A stretch of DNA of 64,000 nucleotides from Thalassovita autumnalis (GTDB lineage Bacteria > Pseudomonadota > Alphaproteobacteria > Rhodobacterales > Rhodobacteraceae). The position numbers were made by a program, and so were the translations under genes. Shown here piece after piece: positions 16,070-25,408 of this stretch. The stretch is from assembly GCF_001458255.1 (NCBI RefSeq), contig NZ_CYSB01000004.1:62001-126000 (forward strand), written 5' to 3'. The first letter of the stretch is position 1. Each line of letters opens with the position of its first letter. Under the pieces are notes generated by a model. It saw only the letters and a program-made list of their open reading frames with translations, was not told the DNA's origin and searched no databases.

Positions 16070-16411
16070 TCAATCTTTGTATGTTTTCCAATCAAACGAG
16101 ATGGCACGCGCTTGCTCTTGCCGCAGCGACGTCCAATCGTTGTACTTGGATGCAGCTTTTGTTGAAGGTTTGACTTCGCCACCTACGAGGCTTTCCTTGG
16201 AAACAACCATGGTTGCTACATCGGGTATCTGACGTTTTTGACACTCTTCACGTACGATATCCAACGGCCTTGCAAGCAATCGCTCTTGCCCAGGGCGCCC
16301 CAAGCGGATTGCAAGGTCTTTGTATGTCAGGAAGACAATATCGTTCTCCTGACAACGCAAGTCTATATAGACCTGAATAATTTCGTCAGCCCATTCTTCA
16401 TTTGTTGGCAT
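16070..16411 (-). CDS. Hypothetical protein of low GC content
   Basis: The product (113 residues from MPTNEEW, 120 from the upstream ATG at 16432) has no recognised domain. It contains WADEIIQVYIDLRCQEND, YKDLAIRLGRPGQERLLARPLDIVREECQKRQIPDVATMVV and a Trp-containing tail. The central part resembles small proteins linked to restriction or defence loci, but this is only an impression. Base composition is visibly lower in GC (about 48%) than neighbouring genes, suggesting horizontal acquisition. The rpoD terminator directly precedes it. Confidence 0.5.
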   Translation of the reverse strand: MPTNEEWADEIIQVYIDLRCQENDIVFLTYKDLAIRLGRPGQERLLARPLDIVREECQKRQIPDVATMVVSKESLVGGEVKPSTKAASKYNDWTSLRQEQARAISFDWKTYKD

Positions 16412-16429
16412 TAACTCAAATCCCAAAAA

Positions 16430-16457
16430 CAAAAAACGCCCCCGAAATCGGGGGCGT
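16430..16457 (-). terminator. rpoD rho-independent terminator
   Basis: An 8-bp GC stem (CGCCCCCG / CGGGGGCG) with a 4-nt loop, followed on the minus strand by TTTTTTGTTTTTG. It lies 9 bp after the rpoD stop. Confidence 0.92.
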
Positions 16458-16465
16458 CTTATAAA

Positions 16466-18469
16466 TCACTGATCCAAGAAACTGCGCAATTTGCGGGAGC
16501 GGCTTGGGTGCTTCAGCTTGCGCAGGGCTTTTGCTTCGATCTGACGGATCCGTTCGCGGGTCACGCTGAACTGCTGGCCCACCTCTTCCAGCGTATGGTC
16601 CGTGTTCATGCCGATGCCAAAGCGCATCCGCAGCACACGTTCCTCACGCGGGGTGAGCGAGGCCAGAACGCGCGTGGTGGTCTCTTTCAGGTTTTCCTGA
16701 ATGGCCGAATCCAGCGGCAGCACGGCGTTTTTGTCTTCGATGAAGTCGCCCAGCTGGCTGTCTTCTTCGTCGCCAATCGGGGTTTCCAGCGAAATCGGCT
16801 CCTTGGCGATCTTCATCACCTTGCGGACCTTTTCCAGCGGCATCTGCAGCTTTTCGGCCAGTTCTTCCGGCGTCGGCTCACGGCCGATCTCATGCAGCAT
16901 CTGACGGCCGGTCCGCACCAGTTTGTTGATCGTTTCGATCATGTGAACCGGAATACGGATGGTACGCGCCTGATCCGCGATCGAGCGGGTGATCGCCTGA
17001 CGGATCCACCAGGTCGCATAGGTCGAGAACTTGTAACCGCGGCGGTATTCGAACTTATCCACCGCCTTCATCAGACCGATGTTGCCTTCCTGGATGAGGT
17101 CCAGGAACTGCAGGCCACGGTTGGTGTATTTCTTGGCGATCGAGATCACGAGGCGCAGGTTGGCCTCAACCATCTCTTTCTTGGCCTGACGGGCCTCTTT
17201 TTCACCCTTTTGAACCTGCGCCACGATGCGGCGGAATTCAGGAATGTCCAGACCAACATATTGACCCACTTGGGCCATATCGTTGCGCAGACCTTCGACC
17301 TTCTCGGTCGAGCGTTCGATGAACATCTGCCAGCCACGGCCCGGCTTTTCAGCCATACGGTCCAGCCAGGTCGGATCCAGTTCCGAGCCACGGTAGGCCT
17401 CAATGAACTCACGGCGGTTGATGCGAGCCTGATCCGCCAGTTTCACCATTGAGCTGTCGATCGACATGATCCGGCGGTTGATGCCGTAAAGCTGGTCGAT
17501 CAGTGCCTCGATCCGGTTGTTGTGCAGATGCAGACCGTTCACCAGTTCGACAATCTCGGAGCGCAGCTTCTGATAACGCGCTTCGTCTTCTTCCGAGAAG
17601 CTGCCGTCTTCGTTCAGCGTGGCCGAGATCCGGGCGTCCTGCATTTCCGACAGGATTTCGAAGTCTTCAGCGATGTTGTTGAGGGTGTCGAGCACACGCT
17701 GCTTCAGCGCGGCCTCCATCGCGGCCAGCGACATGTTGGCCTGTTCGTCCTCATCATCATCGTCGTCATCGTTGCGGATCGGGTTACCGTCCGCATCGTA
17801 TTCCTGCTTTTCCTCTTTCTGCGCCGGTTGCGCGGAGGGGGCAGCGGTGACGTTGGCGGCGCCAACGATGCCTTCTTCGTCGTCTTCGCCGTCCTCACCC
17901 ATCTGGTTGCCAAAGGTGGTTTCCAGATCGATCACATCGCGCAGCAGAATATCTTCGGACAGAAGTTCGTCCCGCCAGATGGTGATCGCTTGGAAAGTCA
18001 GCGGGCTTTCGCACAGACCCAGGATCATCGTGTTGCGGCCGGCCTCGATCCGTTTCGCAATCGCGATTTCGCCTTCGCGGCTCAGCAGTTCGACCGAGCC
18101 CATCTCGCGCAGGTACATGCGCACCGGATCGTCGGTGCGGTCCAGCTTTTCGGTGGTGCCCGAAGACAGCGCCACTTCGCCCTTGTTGGAAGAGACATCC
18201 ACAACGGCGGTGTTTTTCTGTTCTTCTTCTTCGGCTTCTTCGTCTTCGATGATGTTAATGCCCATTTCCGAGAGCATCGACATCACGTCTTCGATCTGTT
18301 CCGAGGACACCTGATCGGGGGGCAGAACCTGGTTCAGCTGGTCATAAGTGATATAGCCCCGTTCCCGCGCTTCGGCGATCATCCGCTTTACGGCAGCCTG
18401 GCTCATGTCCAGGGATACCTCGGCGTCCTGATCGTCGGGCTTGCGGTCTTCGGTGTCTTTGGCAGCCAT
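16466..18469 (-). CDS. rpoD: RNA polymerase sigma factor RpoD (sigma-70)
   Basis: The 667-residue primary sigma factor has region 1.1 at the N-terminus, then a long acidic non-conserved region ([19 protein letters not shown]). Region 2 holds [26 protein letters not shown] and [15 protein letters not shown]. Region 3 follows, and region 4 has [26 protein letters not shown] for -35 recognition. It directs housekeeping transcription. It lies 131 bp downstream of dnaG, with a clustered set of GANTC sites in the gap. Length and motifs are normal. Confidence 0.98.
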   Translation of the reverse strand: MAAKDTEDRKPDDQDAEVSLDMSQAAVKRMIAEARERGYITYDQLNQVLPPDQVSSEQIEDVMSMLSEMGINIIEDEEAEEEEQKNTAVVDVSSNKGEVALSSGTTEKLDRTDDPVRMYLREMGSVELLSREGEIAIAKRIEAGRNTMILGLCESPLTFQAITIWRDELLSEDILLRDVIDLETTFGNQMGEDGEDDEEGIVGAANVTAAPSAQPAQKEEKQEYDADGNPIRNDDDDDDEDEQANMSLAAMEAALKQRVLDTLNNIAEDFEILSEMQDARISATLNEDGSFSEEDEARYQKLRSEIVELVNGLHLHNNRIEALIDQLYGINRRIMSIDSSMVKLADQARINRREFIEAYRGSELDPTWLDRMAEKPGRGWQMFIERSTEKVEGLRNDMAQVGQYVGLDIPEFRRIVAQVQKGEKEARQAKKEMVEANLRLVISIAKKYTNRGLQFLDLIQEGNIGLMKAVDKFEYRRGYKFSTYATWWIRQAITRSIADQARTIRIPVHMIETINKLVRTGRQMLHEIGREPTPEELAEKLQMPLEKVRKVMKIAKEPISLETPIGDEEDSQLGDFIEDKNAVLPLDSAIQENLKETTTRVLASLTPREERVLRMRFGIGMNTDHTLEEVGQQFSVTRERIRQIEAKALRKLKHPSRSRKLRSFLDQ

Positions 18470-18508
18470 GTAACTCTCCTGCAGGCGGACGGATCCGGGC
18501 GTGGCATG

Positions 18509-18547
18509 ATTCGTTCAGAGCGAATCAATAACGCGATTCCATGATTC
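18509..18547. promoter_or_regulatory. Cluster of four GANTC (CcrM-type) sites upstream of rpoD
   Basis: GATTC/GAATC occurs at 18509, 18522, 18535 and 18543, four sites in 39 bp, and again at 18664 inside dnaG. GANTC is the target of the cell-cycle methyltransferase CcrM in alphaproteobacteria. A regulatory effect is inference. Confidence 0.4.
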
Positions 18548-18600
18548 GGAAACCCGTTTACCCGGAATTCCTTCTGTTTTCTTCACCAAAACGCCCGATA

Positions 18601-20607
18601 TCAGCGTCTGGAGAAATTGATCTTCCCCAAAATGGCATCAAAAGCGTCACGTTCATCCCGATTGATTCGGGCACCGTTCTCTCCGACGTCATAATGGGCG
18701 CGGTCTTCTTGTTCACTGCGCAGGGCGCGGTTTCGGGTTTCGGTGGCCTGATGCAGACGGCGGGTCAGCGTGTCATCGTCGCTTGCGCCCAGCTCCTCTG
18801 CGGCCTCTTCGATCTCAGCGTCCAGGCCCCGTGTGGCCTGCAGTTTCGCCAGTTCCTCGGCCACCGACATGCGCACGGTTTCCAGATCACCGGCACGGCG
18901 CACCGCGGGCGCTATCGCCACATGGGGCAGCGCAAAGAGGCTTTCAAGGGCATAGGGGCCCAGCGCCTCAAAAATACGCCCCTCAACATCGCCCAGTTCC
19001 CCCCGGTCACACATCTCCAGCAGCAGATCGCGGATATGGGCGCGTTCGGCATCGGCGCAATGCATGCGCTCAACCTGACTGTCGAATTCCGGCAGCAACT
19101 CAGGTGTGCGAATCAGGCTGGCCAGGATCACCGCTTCACGCAGGTGATCATCTGCGCCCTCCCCAGCGGCCACCAGCATTGAGGATTTGGTGCTGGCCAT
19201 CGGCGTTGGGGCAAAGCCGCCTTTGCGGAAGCCGTTGTAGCCGCCCTGAAACCCACGCTGGAACCCGCTGCCTGCTTCGCGGAAGCCACCGCCCTGCCCG
19301 CCTTGACCGCCGCCACGGCGCGACTGGCCAAACAGGTCCCAGCGCATATCCTTAATCGCCAGCCCGTAGTGTTCCCGGATCGAGGGATCGCGGATCAGCT
19401 TGATCTTCTCGCGCAGGGATTTGTCCAGCGCCGCCTTACGTTCGGGGCTGTCAAACACCTTGCCTTCGGTTTCACGCTGCCACAGCAGATCCACCATCGG
19501 CATGGCGCCATCCAGGATCTCTTGCAGTTTTTGCGGGCCTTCCTGACGGATCAGATCGTCTGGGTCTTTGCCTTCGGGCATCAGGGCGAACCGCAGCGAT
19601 TTGCCTGCCTCCAAAAGGGGCAGCGCCAGATCAATGACCCGCATGGCCGCGCGCAGGCCTGCCGTATCACCATCCAGGGCAATGATCGGTTCCGGCGCGA
19701 TGCGCCACAACAGCTGCAGCTGGTTTTCCGTGATCGCCGTACCCAGAGGCGCCACCGAAGCGCCAAAGCCACCTTCGGCCAGGGCGATCACGTCCATATA
19801 GCCTTCGGCAACAATCAGCGGCTGGCCTTTGCCGGCGGCCTCACGGGCGGGGCCGTGGTGATAGAGGTTGCGCCCCTTATCAAACAGCGCGGTTTCCGGG
19901 CTGTTGAGGTATTTGGCGTTGTCATTTGGGTCCATCGCCCGGCCGCCAAAGGCGATGCAGCGCCCGCGCGGATCGCGGATCGGGAACATGATGCGGTTGC
20001 GGAAGGTGTCATAGGGCTTCTTGCCCTTGTTGGAGGGCTTGGCCAGACCGGCGCCAAGGATCAGCTCTTCGTCCACGCCTTTGCCGCGCAGGTGGTCCCA
20101 CAGGTGCTGCCAACCTTCGGGGGCAAAGCCGATCTCAAAGCGGGCCTGCGTTTCTGCCCCCAAGCCACGTCGCTGCAGGTAGGCGCGTGCCTCATCCGCG
20201 ACGCCGCGGCTGAGCTGCAGACGGAAGAACTGCACCGCCATCTCCATGACCTCAGCCAACTGGCTGCGCTTATCGGCCTTTTTCTGCGCCTGCGGATCGC
20301 GCTGGGGCATGGTCATGCCAGCCTCCCGCGCGAGGATCTCCACCGCCTCCATGAACTCAACGTTTTCGGTTTCGCGCACAAAGCTGATGGCATCGCCTTT
20401 GGCGTGACAGCCAAAGCAATAGTAGTAGCCCTTGCGGTCATCGACGTGGAATGAAGCGGATTTTTCCTGATGGAAGGGGCACGGCGCCCACATGTCGCCC
20501 TTGCCCTGATTGGACTTGCGCATATCCCACATGACCTTGCGCCCCACCACCTGTGAGATGGAGGTGCGATTACGCAATTCGTCAAGAAATCCGGGAGGCA
20601 GGCTCAT
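18601..20607 (-). CDS. dnaG: DNA primase DnaG
   Basis: DnaG makes RNA primers at the replication fork. From the start at 20607 (MSLPPGFLDEL) the 668-residue protein shows the CHC2 zinc finger (CPFHQEKSASFHV, YYCFGCHAKGD), the catalytic core and TOPRIM motifs (IVAEGYMDVIAL, IALDGDTAGLRAAMR). A Gly/Arg-rich linker (RRGGGQGGQGGGF) precedes the C-terminal DnaB-binding domain. The upstream ATG at 20643 adds residues unlike the family. It precedes rpoD, echoing the macromolecular-synthesis operon. Confidence 0.96.
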   Translation of the reverse strand: MSLPPGFLDELRNRTSISQVVGRKVMWDMRKSNQGKGDMWAPCPFHQEKSASFHVDDRKGYYYCFGCHAKGDAISFVRETENVEFMEAVEILAREAGMTMPQRDPQAQKKADKRSQLAEVMEMAVQFFRLQLSRGVADEARAYLQRRGLGAETQARFEIGFAPEGWQHLWDHLRGKGVDEELILGAGLAKPSNKGKKPYDTFRNRIMFPIRDPRGRCIAFGGRAMDPNDNAKYLNSPETALFDKGRNLYHHGPAREAAGKGQPLIVAEGYMDVIALAEGGFGASVAPLGTAITENQLQLLWRIAPEPIIALDGDTAGLRAAMRVIDLALPLLEAGKSLRFALMPEGKDPDDLIRQEGPQKLQEILDGAMPMVDLLWQRETEGKVFDSPERKAALDKSLREKIKLIRDPSIREHYGLAIKDMRWDLFGQSRRGGGQGGQGGGFREAGSGFQRGFQGGYNGFRKGGFAPTPMASTKSSMLVAAGEGADDHLREAVILASLIRTPELLPEFDSQVERMHCADAERAHIRDLLLEMCDRGELGDVEGRIFEALGPYALESLFALPHVAIAPAVRRAGDLETVRMSVAEELAKLQATRGLDAEIEEAAEELGASDDDTLTRRLHQATETRNRALRSEQEDRAHYDVGENGARINRDERDAFDAILGKINFSRR

Positions 20608-20676
20608 AAGGGAAACTATAGCGCTGAAGCGCGCTGGTGGCAAAGCCCGCGCGCGAAGAACAAACGGAGTAGCGGC

Positions 20677-21018
20677 TCAGCTTTGGAACTGATTGCAGGC
20701 GATCTGAAACGCGGTGGAGGCATCTTCGCCCAGCTGCGCTTCGGGCAGTTGGTAGACCCAGTTCACCAAGAGGTCGACATGCTGCTTCAGCAGCGCCTCA
20801 TCTTCGGCATAAAAGCCGGCTTTCAGCGCATCGTTTTTCAGCAGCAGCTTGCGGGCGCGACGCTCACGCTTCTTGTCAAGACGCAGATCCACCGCTTGGG
20901 CCACGATCCCGGCCTGAGCCTCACAGCGCACCCCGCGCTCTTCTTCGGTTTCGCTCATGGCTGGCGTGGCCACCACAAGGCAGGCGGCAAAGGCGGCAGG
21001 CAGAAGGGTACGGAACAT
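20677..21018 (-). CDS. Small secreted protein, unknown
   Basis: From the ATG at 21018 the 113-residue product has a signal peptide (MFRTLLPAAFAACLVVATPAMS). A helical, charged mature part of about 90 residues follows (VRCEAQAGIVAQAVDLRLDKKRERRARKLLL ... IACNQFQS region), with Cys at both ends. No known family. A longer in-frame opening to 21273 is not supported by a start site or composition. Confidence 0.55.
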   Translation of the reverse strand: MFRTLLPAAFAACLVVATPAMSETEEERGVRCEAQAGIVAQAVDLRLDKKRERRARKLLLKNDALKAGFYAEDEALLKQHVDLLVNWVYQLPEAQLGEDASTAFQIACNQFQS

Positions 21019-21475
21019 CGGGCAGCTCTCTGTTCGGATCATCTGAAAGGTAAGGCTCTCTTGATGCCAGCCCCTGCCCCCTGACGCAAGCCCCGCGAAT
21101 GCCGCTGCCGGGGCCGCGCAGAAACGCCTGAAAACATCGCATCGGCTTCGGCTAAAGCCGCAAATTGTCTGCCTCCCCCCTCTCAAAAGGTGGGGAGAAG
21201 GCCGCGAATCCCTACGGCACAGGCCAAAATCAGTTTTAATTGCCTGCTGCGATTGGGGACGGTCGCGAAACAATTGTGGTTAATGAAACGTTATTGCCGC
21301 ACAGCCCGGAACCAAACCCCAGCATTTCCTCGGGCATGCCTTTTTTTCGCCCCGATTGAGCGTGAAACCCAACTAAAGAACGCCCCCTAGCCATAAGTGG
21401 ACCCTAAGACGGCTCTGCTCGTCGGCGTTTATTTGATGTGAGGGACTCGGCGTTGATTTGACAGAGGTTAAGAAC
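21019..21475. other. Intergenic region upstream of TadG-like gene
   Basis: This 457-bp stretch shows no convincing gene. Part is less GC-rich (around 21225-21300), as expected for a promoter region. Its last 55 bp hold a 14-bp direct repeat (see 21423-21461). Confidence 0.4.
21423..21461 (+). repeat. 14-bp direct repeat with 25-bp period
   Basis: CGGCGTTTATTTGA (21423-21436) and CGGCGTTGATTTGA (21448-21461) differ at one base and lie just before the TadG-like start. Possible regulator binding half-sites about 2.4 helical turns apart, or a chance duplication. Confidence 0.4.
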
Positions 21476-23143
21476 ATGACACGTTCGAAAAGACTGCATA
21501 TGGCATCGTATGTGATGCAAGGACCCACCGCCCTGCGGCGGGGTCTGCATCGTTTTGGCCGCGACGAAAGCGGCGCGGTGGTCATATTCTCGATCTTCAT
21601 GTTTATCTGCATGCTGATGGTGGGCGGTGTTGGCATCGACCTGATGCGCTTTGAGCGTGACCGGATGGCGCTGCAGAACACGCTGGACCGCGCTGTTCTG
21701 GCCGCAGCTGACCTTGACCAGACCCAACCCGCCGAAGAGGTTGTGCGGGACTATTTCAACAAGGCAGGCGTTGGTGCCTACCTGCAAAGCGTCACCGTGG
21801 ACGAAGGCATCGGCTACCGTTCTGTTTCGGCCAAAGCCAAATCGGACCTCGACACCTACTTCCTGAAACTCTTTGACATTGACACGCTTTCGGCCCCCGC
21901 TTCCGGTCGTGCTGAAGAACGTATCGATGGGATTGAAATCTCTTTGGTCCTCGATGTGTCAGGCTCAATGGGCTCAAACTCACGCCTGACGCGCCTCAAG
22001 CCGGCAGCGAAAGCGTTTGTTGACATCGTTCTGGCCTCAGCGGAGCAAGACAATGTTTCGATTTCGGTCGTCCCCTACTCGACCCAGGTTGCGATTGGGG
22101 AGCAAATCCTCAGCAAATACAACGTGTCGAACGAACATAACTACTCGCACTGCGTAAACTTCATTCCAAACGAGTATTCGCGCACCGATCTCAGCCGGGT
22201 CGACCCGCTGGAACGTACGGCTCACTTTGATCCATGGTACACCCGCGAGCTCAGTCAACATGGCGAAAGCCGGTTCATGCGCGTCTGCCCCCCCTCCCCG
22301 CATCTGCAAGTCATGCCGTTCTCTAACACGCGACTGGACCTGCACGACTACATCGATGGCCTGACGGCGGGCGGTAACACTTCGATCGACATCGGCATGA
22401 AATGGGGCACGGTTCTGTTGGACCCCTCAACCCAGTCGGTGGTGACTGAGCTGATCGCCGAGGGCGAACTGGCCGCCTCCTTCGAAGGGCGCCCGTCATC
22501 CTACACCGATGGCAAAACGCTGAAGGTGATTGTGCTCATGACGGATGGTGAAAACACCAACCAATACATGATCAACCCTTCCCTTCGCGATGGCCTCTCG
22601 GACGTATGGTACAATGCTCAAGAAGGTCGCTATTCGGTTCAGCACGATCAGGGCGGCAACACCCTCTATTGGTGGCCAGAATCGGAGCGCTGGGAAAGCC
22701 ACCCTTATGGCAACGGCACCCGGTCGGTTTGTGGTTGGAAGTGGGAGTATAACAACTGGTACTACCGCTGCTCAGAACAGGAAGAGCCCGGCGATGCCGT
22801 TCGGTTGAGCTATCCTGAACTGTTCAATCGCGTGTCACTCGCTTACCTGGCCAGCTACATCTACACCTACCAAGGGAACGCCTGGTCCGTGTGGTATCAC
22901 AATGCCCGCACCTACATGAACGGCACGGCCAAAGACCAACATACCAACCACATTTGCGATGCAGCCAAAGATCAGGGCATCGTGGTCTACACCGTTGGCT
23001 TTGAAGCGCCCAAAAGCGGTCAGCGTGTTCTGAAACGCTGCGCCAGTTCCGACAGCCATCATTTCGACGTAGATGGGCTTGAGATTGCGGACGCCTTTGC
23101 AGCAATCGCCGCATCAATCAGCAAACTTCGCCTTGTTCAGTAA
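21476..23143 (+). CDS. TadG-like pilus assembly protein with von Willebrand A domain
   Basis: From ATG 21476 (AGAGG 8 nt upstream) the 555-residue product starts with a TadE/TadG-type membrane anchor (DESGAVVIFSIFMFICMLMVGGVGIDLMRFE). A vWA domain follows, with MIDAS motif DVSGSMGSNS and a later MTDGENTN strand. Such proteins are pseudopilin-like or cell-surface partners of Tad (Flp) pili. A Tyr/Trp-rich insertion (about residues 390-490) lies between the vWA motifs. A TTG at 21458 is an alternative start. It heads a run with two TadE-like genes; no tad motor or secretin genes are adjacent. Confidence 0.85.
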   Translation: MTRSKRLHMASYVMQGPTALRRGLHRFGRDESGAVVIFSIFMFICMLMVGGVGIDLMRFERDRMALQNTLDRAVLAAADLDQTQPAEEVVRDYFNKAGVGAYLQSVTVDEGIGYRSVSAKAKSDLDTYFLKLFDIDTLSAPASGRAEERIDGIEISLVLDVSGSMGSNSRLTRLKPAAKAFVDIVLASAEQDNVSISVVPYSTQVAIGEQILSKYNVSNEHNYSHCVNFIPNEYSRTDLSRVDPLERTAHFDPWYTRELSQHGESRFMRVCPPSPHLQVMPFSNTRLDLHDYIDGLTAGGNTSIDIGMKWGTVLLDPSTQSVVTELIAEGELAASFEGRPSSYTDGKTLKVIVLMTDGENTNQYMINPSLRDGLSDVWYNAQEGRYSVQHDQGGNTLYWWPESERWESHPYGNGTRSVCGWKWEYNNWYYRCSEQEEPGDAVRLSYPELFNRVSLAYLASYIYTYQGNAWSVWYHNARTYMNGTAKDQHTNHICDAAKDQGIVVYTVGFEAPKSGQRVLKRCASSDSHHFDVDGLEIADAFAAIAASISKLRLVQ

Positions 23144-23153
23144 GGGTAACCCA

Positions 23154-23702
23154 ATGAAACGTTTGTTTTCCACATCTCCGCTTGGCGCGCTTCGGCGATT
23201 TGCCAAACGTGAGGACGGCAACGCGACGCTGGAGTTCGTCGTCGTCTTTCCGATCTTCATGCTCATTATGGGATCAACGTTTGAACTTGGCACCCTGACG
23301 ATCCGCGAAACCATCCTGGAACGCGCCTTGGATTTGACCGTTCGGGATATTCGCCTCGGGACCGGGTCTGCGCCACAGCATGATGAGTTGAAGGCCAGCA
23401 TCTGTGATCGCGCACCGCTGCTCATCGATTGCGAGGATAACCTGCGGATCGAGATGATCCAGTTGGACCCGCGGGCGTGGGTCAGCCCTCCGGACACCGC
23501 CGATTGCACCGACCGCAGCCAGGAGGTGGACCCTGTGCGTGAATTTGTGCATGGCCAGGAAAACGAAATGATGCTGGTGCGCGTCTGCGTGAAGGTGCAG
23601 CCGCTGTTCCCGACCACCGGTCTGGGGGATGCATTGGCCAAAGACGGTGCCGGGGATTATTCGCTGATCGCCAAATCCGCCTTCGTACAGGAGCCGCGTT
23701 AA
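23154..23702 (+). CDS. TadE-like pseudopilin
   Basis: The 182-residue product starts 10 bp after the TadG-like stop. The N-terminal pilin-like anchor reads KREDGNATLEFVVVFPIFMLIMGSTFELG: a Glu five residues into the hydrophobic helix, as in TadE-type prepilins cleaved by a prepilin peptidase. Four Cys in the C-terminal half (ICDRAPLLIDCED, DCTDRS, RVCVKV) may form disulphides. It overlaps the next gene by one base. Confidence 0.8.
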   Translation: MKRLFSTSPLGALRRFAKREDGNATLEFVVVFPIFMLIMGSTFELGTLTIRETILERALDLTVRDIRLGTGSAPQHDELKASICDRAPLLIDCEDNLRIEMIQLDPRAWVSPPDTADCTDRSQEVDPVREFVHGQENEMMLVRVCVKVQPLFPTTGLGDALAKDGAGDYSLIAKSAFVQEPR

Positions 23703-24268
23703 TGAGTGTTCTGACTGTTCTGCCCCACCGCCTGCGCCGCTTTGCCCGGCAGTTTGCCAAAGACGGTAGCGGGTCCGTCGCCGTCGAGGCGGTGCTGATC
23801 CTGCCCTTCCTGCTCTGGGCGTTTTTGGCCAGCTTTGTCTACTACGATGCGTTCCGCCAAAGCTCGATCAACCTTAAAGCGGCCTACACGATTGGCGATA
23901 TGCTCAGCCGGGAAACGGCCGCGGTGAATGATGCCTATGTCAATTCACTTCAGTCGCTTTTCGCCTTTCTCGCCAAGGACGGGTCCGACCCTGCCGTGCG
24001 CGTGTCAGTGGCCCGCTGGGACGAAGATGATGACCGGTACGAATTGGATTGGTCGGAGGGTCGCGCCGATCGCCCGCCTTTGAGCGAGGAAAACATCAAT
24101 GCAATGCGCGACCGTTTGCCGAACCTGCCGGACAATGAGCGCGTCATTCTGGTCGAAACCTGGAGCACCTATAAGCCCACGTTCAATGTCGGGCTGAAAG
24201 AGGATCTGCTGTACAATCTGGTTTTCACCAGCCCGCGTTTCGCCCCGCAGCTGGTTTGGGAAAATTAA
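23702..24268 (+). CDS. TadE-like pseudopilin, second copy
   Basis: The 188-residue product begins in a TAATG overlap with the preceding gene. Residues 15-50 have the same anchor type (KDGSGSVAVEAVLILPFLLWAFLASFVYYD), with the conserved Glu near the start of the helix. The C-terminal domain is acidic (RWDEDDDRYELDWSEG) and lacks Cys, so it is diverged from its neighbour. It closes the three-gene unit; a strong bidirectional terminator follows. Confidence 0.8.
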   Translation: MSVLTVLPHRLRRFARQFAKDGSGSVAVEAVLILPFLLWAFLASFVYYDAFRQSSINLKAAYTIGDMLSRETAAVNDAYVNSLQSLFAFLAKDGSDPAVRVSVARWDEDDDRYELDWSEGRADRPPLSEENINAMRDRLPNLPDNERVILVETWSTYKPTFNVGLKEDLLYNLVFTSPRFAPQLVWEN

Positions 24269-24302
24269 ACCCGCCCCGACTGACCTAGGCTGATTTGATA
24301 CA

Positions 24303-24333
24303 AAAACGCCCCGTCCAATTGGCGGGGCGTTTT
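24303..24333. terminator. Bidirectional terminator
   Basis: An 11-bp stem (AAAACGCCCCG / CGGGGCGTTTT) between the convergent genes ending at 24268 (+) and 24362 (-), with T runs on both strands. Confidence 0.9.
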
Positions 24334-24361
24334 GTGTTTTCTTTGCAGTTATCGGGCAGCA

Positions 24362-24862
24362 TCAGCCGCGTTCAACGATGAGAGCCTGCAAAAGTTCAGC
24401 CATGATCTTGGTCTGATTGCCGGGGGTGACCCCGCCGACGCCAATCCGGCGGCCCAGACGCCACCACAGGCCCGGCCGCCAGACGCGCGGCAGATCTTCC
24501 TCAGTCGCGTTCAGATCCAGCCGCACCAGAAAGCCGTTGGAGGGTTTGAAAGCGAAGGCGCCCCGCTCGACTGCTTGAATGGCCTCAATTGGTGCGATGA
24601 GGGTGCCGTCACTGTCACGCAGCCCGGCGCGGGTCAGATCGATCTGCCCGCTGGTCCCGGCATGCATTTTCATCATCAGCGCCAGCGACAGACCGCCCAG
24701 CACAATCACAAAGGCCTGCAGCGCAAAGTTGGCAGGCGGCGTGGCGAAGGCGAAATAGATCAGCAGGACGCCCAGCCCCCCCAGCATGCTCAGCGCCAAC
24801 CAGCGGCGGGTGGCGGAAACGGTCACCGTCGCCAGAACTTCGTTTTGATCTTGCTGCGCCAT
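24362..24862 (-). CDS. Two-helix membrane protein, unknown
   Basis: From MAQQDQNEV (24862) the 166-residue product has two close hydrophobic segments (WLALSMLGGLGVLLIYFAFA and FALQAFVIVLGGLSLALMMKM). A beta-rich C-terminal domain follows (GLRDSDGTLIAPIEAIQAVERGAF ... FLVRLDLNATEEDLPRVW). This layout recalls membrane proteins with a PH-like domain, but I cannot name a family. Upstream ATG choices extend into unlikely Arg/Pro-rich sequence. Confidence 0.6.
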   Translation of the reverse strand: MAQQDQNEVLATVTVSATRRWLALSMLGGLGVLLIYFAFATPPANFALQAFVIVLGGLSLALMMKMHAGTSGQIDLTRAGLRDSDGTLIAPIEAIQAVERGAFAFKPSNGFLVRLDLNATEEDLPRVWRPGLWWRLGRRIGVGGVTPGNQTKIMAELLQALIVERG

Positions 24863-25408
24863 GCCCGGTCTCCCTGCGGTCCTCTTTGGTCTGGCAGCGC
24901 TCATAGCCTTGTCTGCCTGCAGATGCGAGTCCCTTCGCGGATTGCGCCATTGCTTGCCACCTGCGTCCTGCCCCGCCCGCACCGCTTGCCAAGTCGCGCC
25001 TGCCCTCCTAACGGGTTGTTCGAACAGACAAAGATCCGCCCCAAAGGCGGAACAGAAGACCAGAGAGTAAACCGTGACAGGCTGGGGCACACGAGCGTAA
25101 GAGGCCGCGCGCCGCGACGCCGATCATCAGGCCCAGAAATCCATTATGCCGCCAGCCGGTTCCTGCATCCCCCGGGGCCTGCAGACAACTGTCGGTGATC
25201 TGGATAAGCATTTGAAAACGAAAGGCGAAACGCGCGCCACCGTTACAAATCCGTTGCAAAAATTTCATACTTCATGGCGGTACATCGGCCGCCTCCTCAA
25301 CCGTTGTAAGAAGGGCAGCCGGCGACACAGGTCGTTGCGGGCTGCCCCAAGTGCCCTGCGCGGACCCACCCGGTCTGACGCACATGTTCATGAGTCAGAG
25401 GCCCCAAA
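24863..25408. other. Long intergenic region upstream of chemoreceptor gene
   Basis: No convincing gene is seen in these 546 bp. A small hairpin (TCCGCC / GGCGGA, 25035-25051) is present. A minus-strand opening at 25008-25268 has a hydrophobic stretch but no ribosome site and poor composition. The 25228-25285 part is less GC-rich and may contain the promoter of the chemoreceptor gene. Confidence 0.35.

Noticed and set aside
17522-18544. 340-codon frame antisense to rpoD
   Set aside because: It lies fully over conserved sigma-70 sequence and is low-complexity (Phe/Val/Arg-rich) as expected for a shadow of acidic codons.
25008-25268. 86-codon minus-strand frame in the gap before the chemoreceptor gene
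   Set aside because: It has a hydrophobic stretch but no ribosome site, odd codon use and no family likeness; not strong enough to call.
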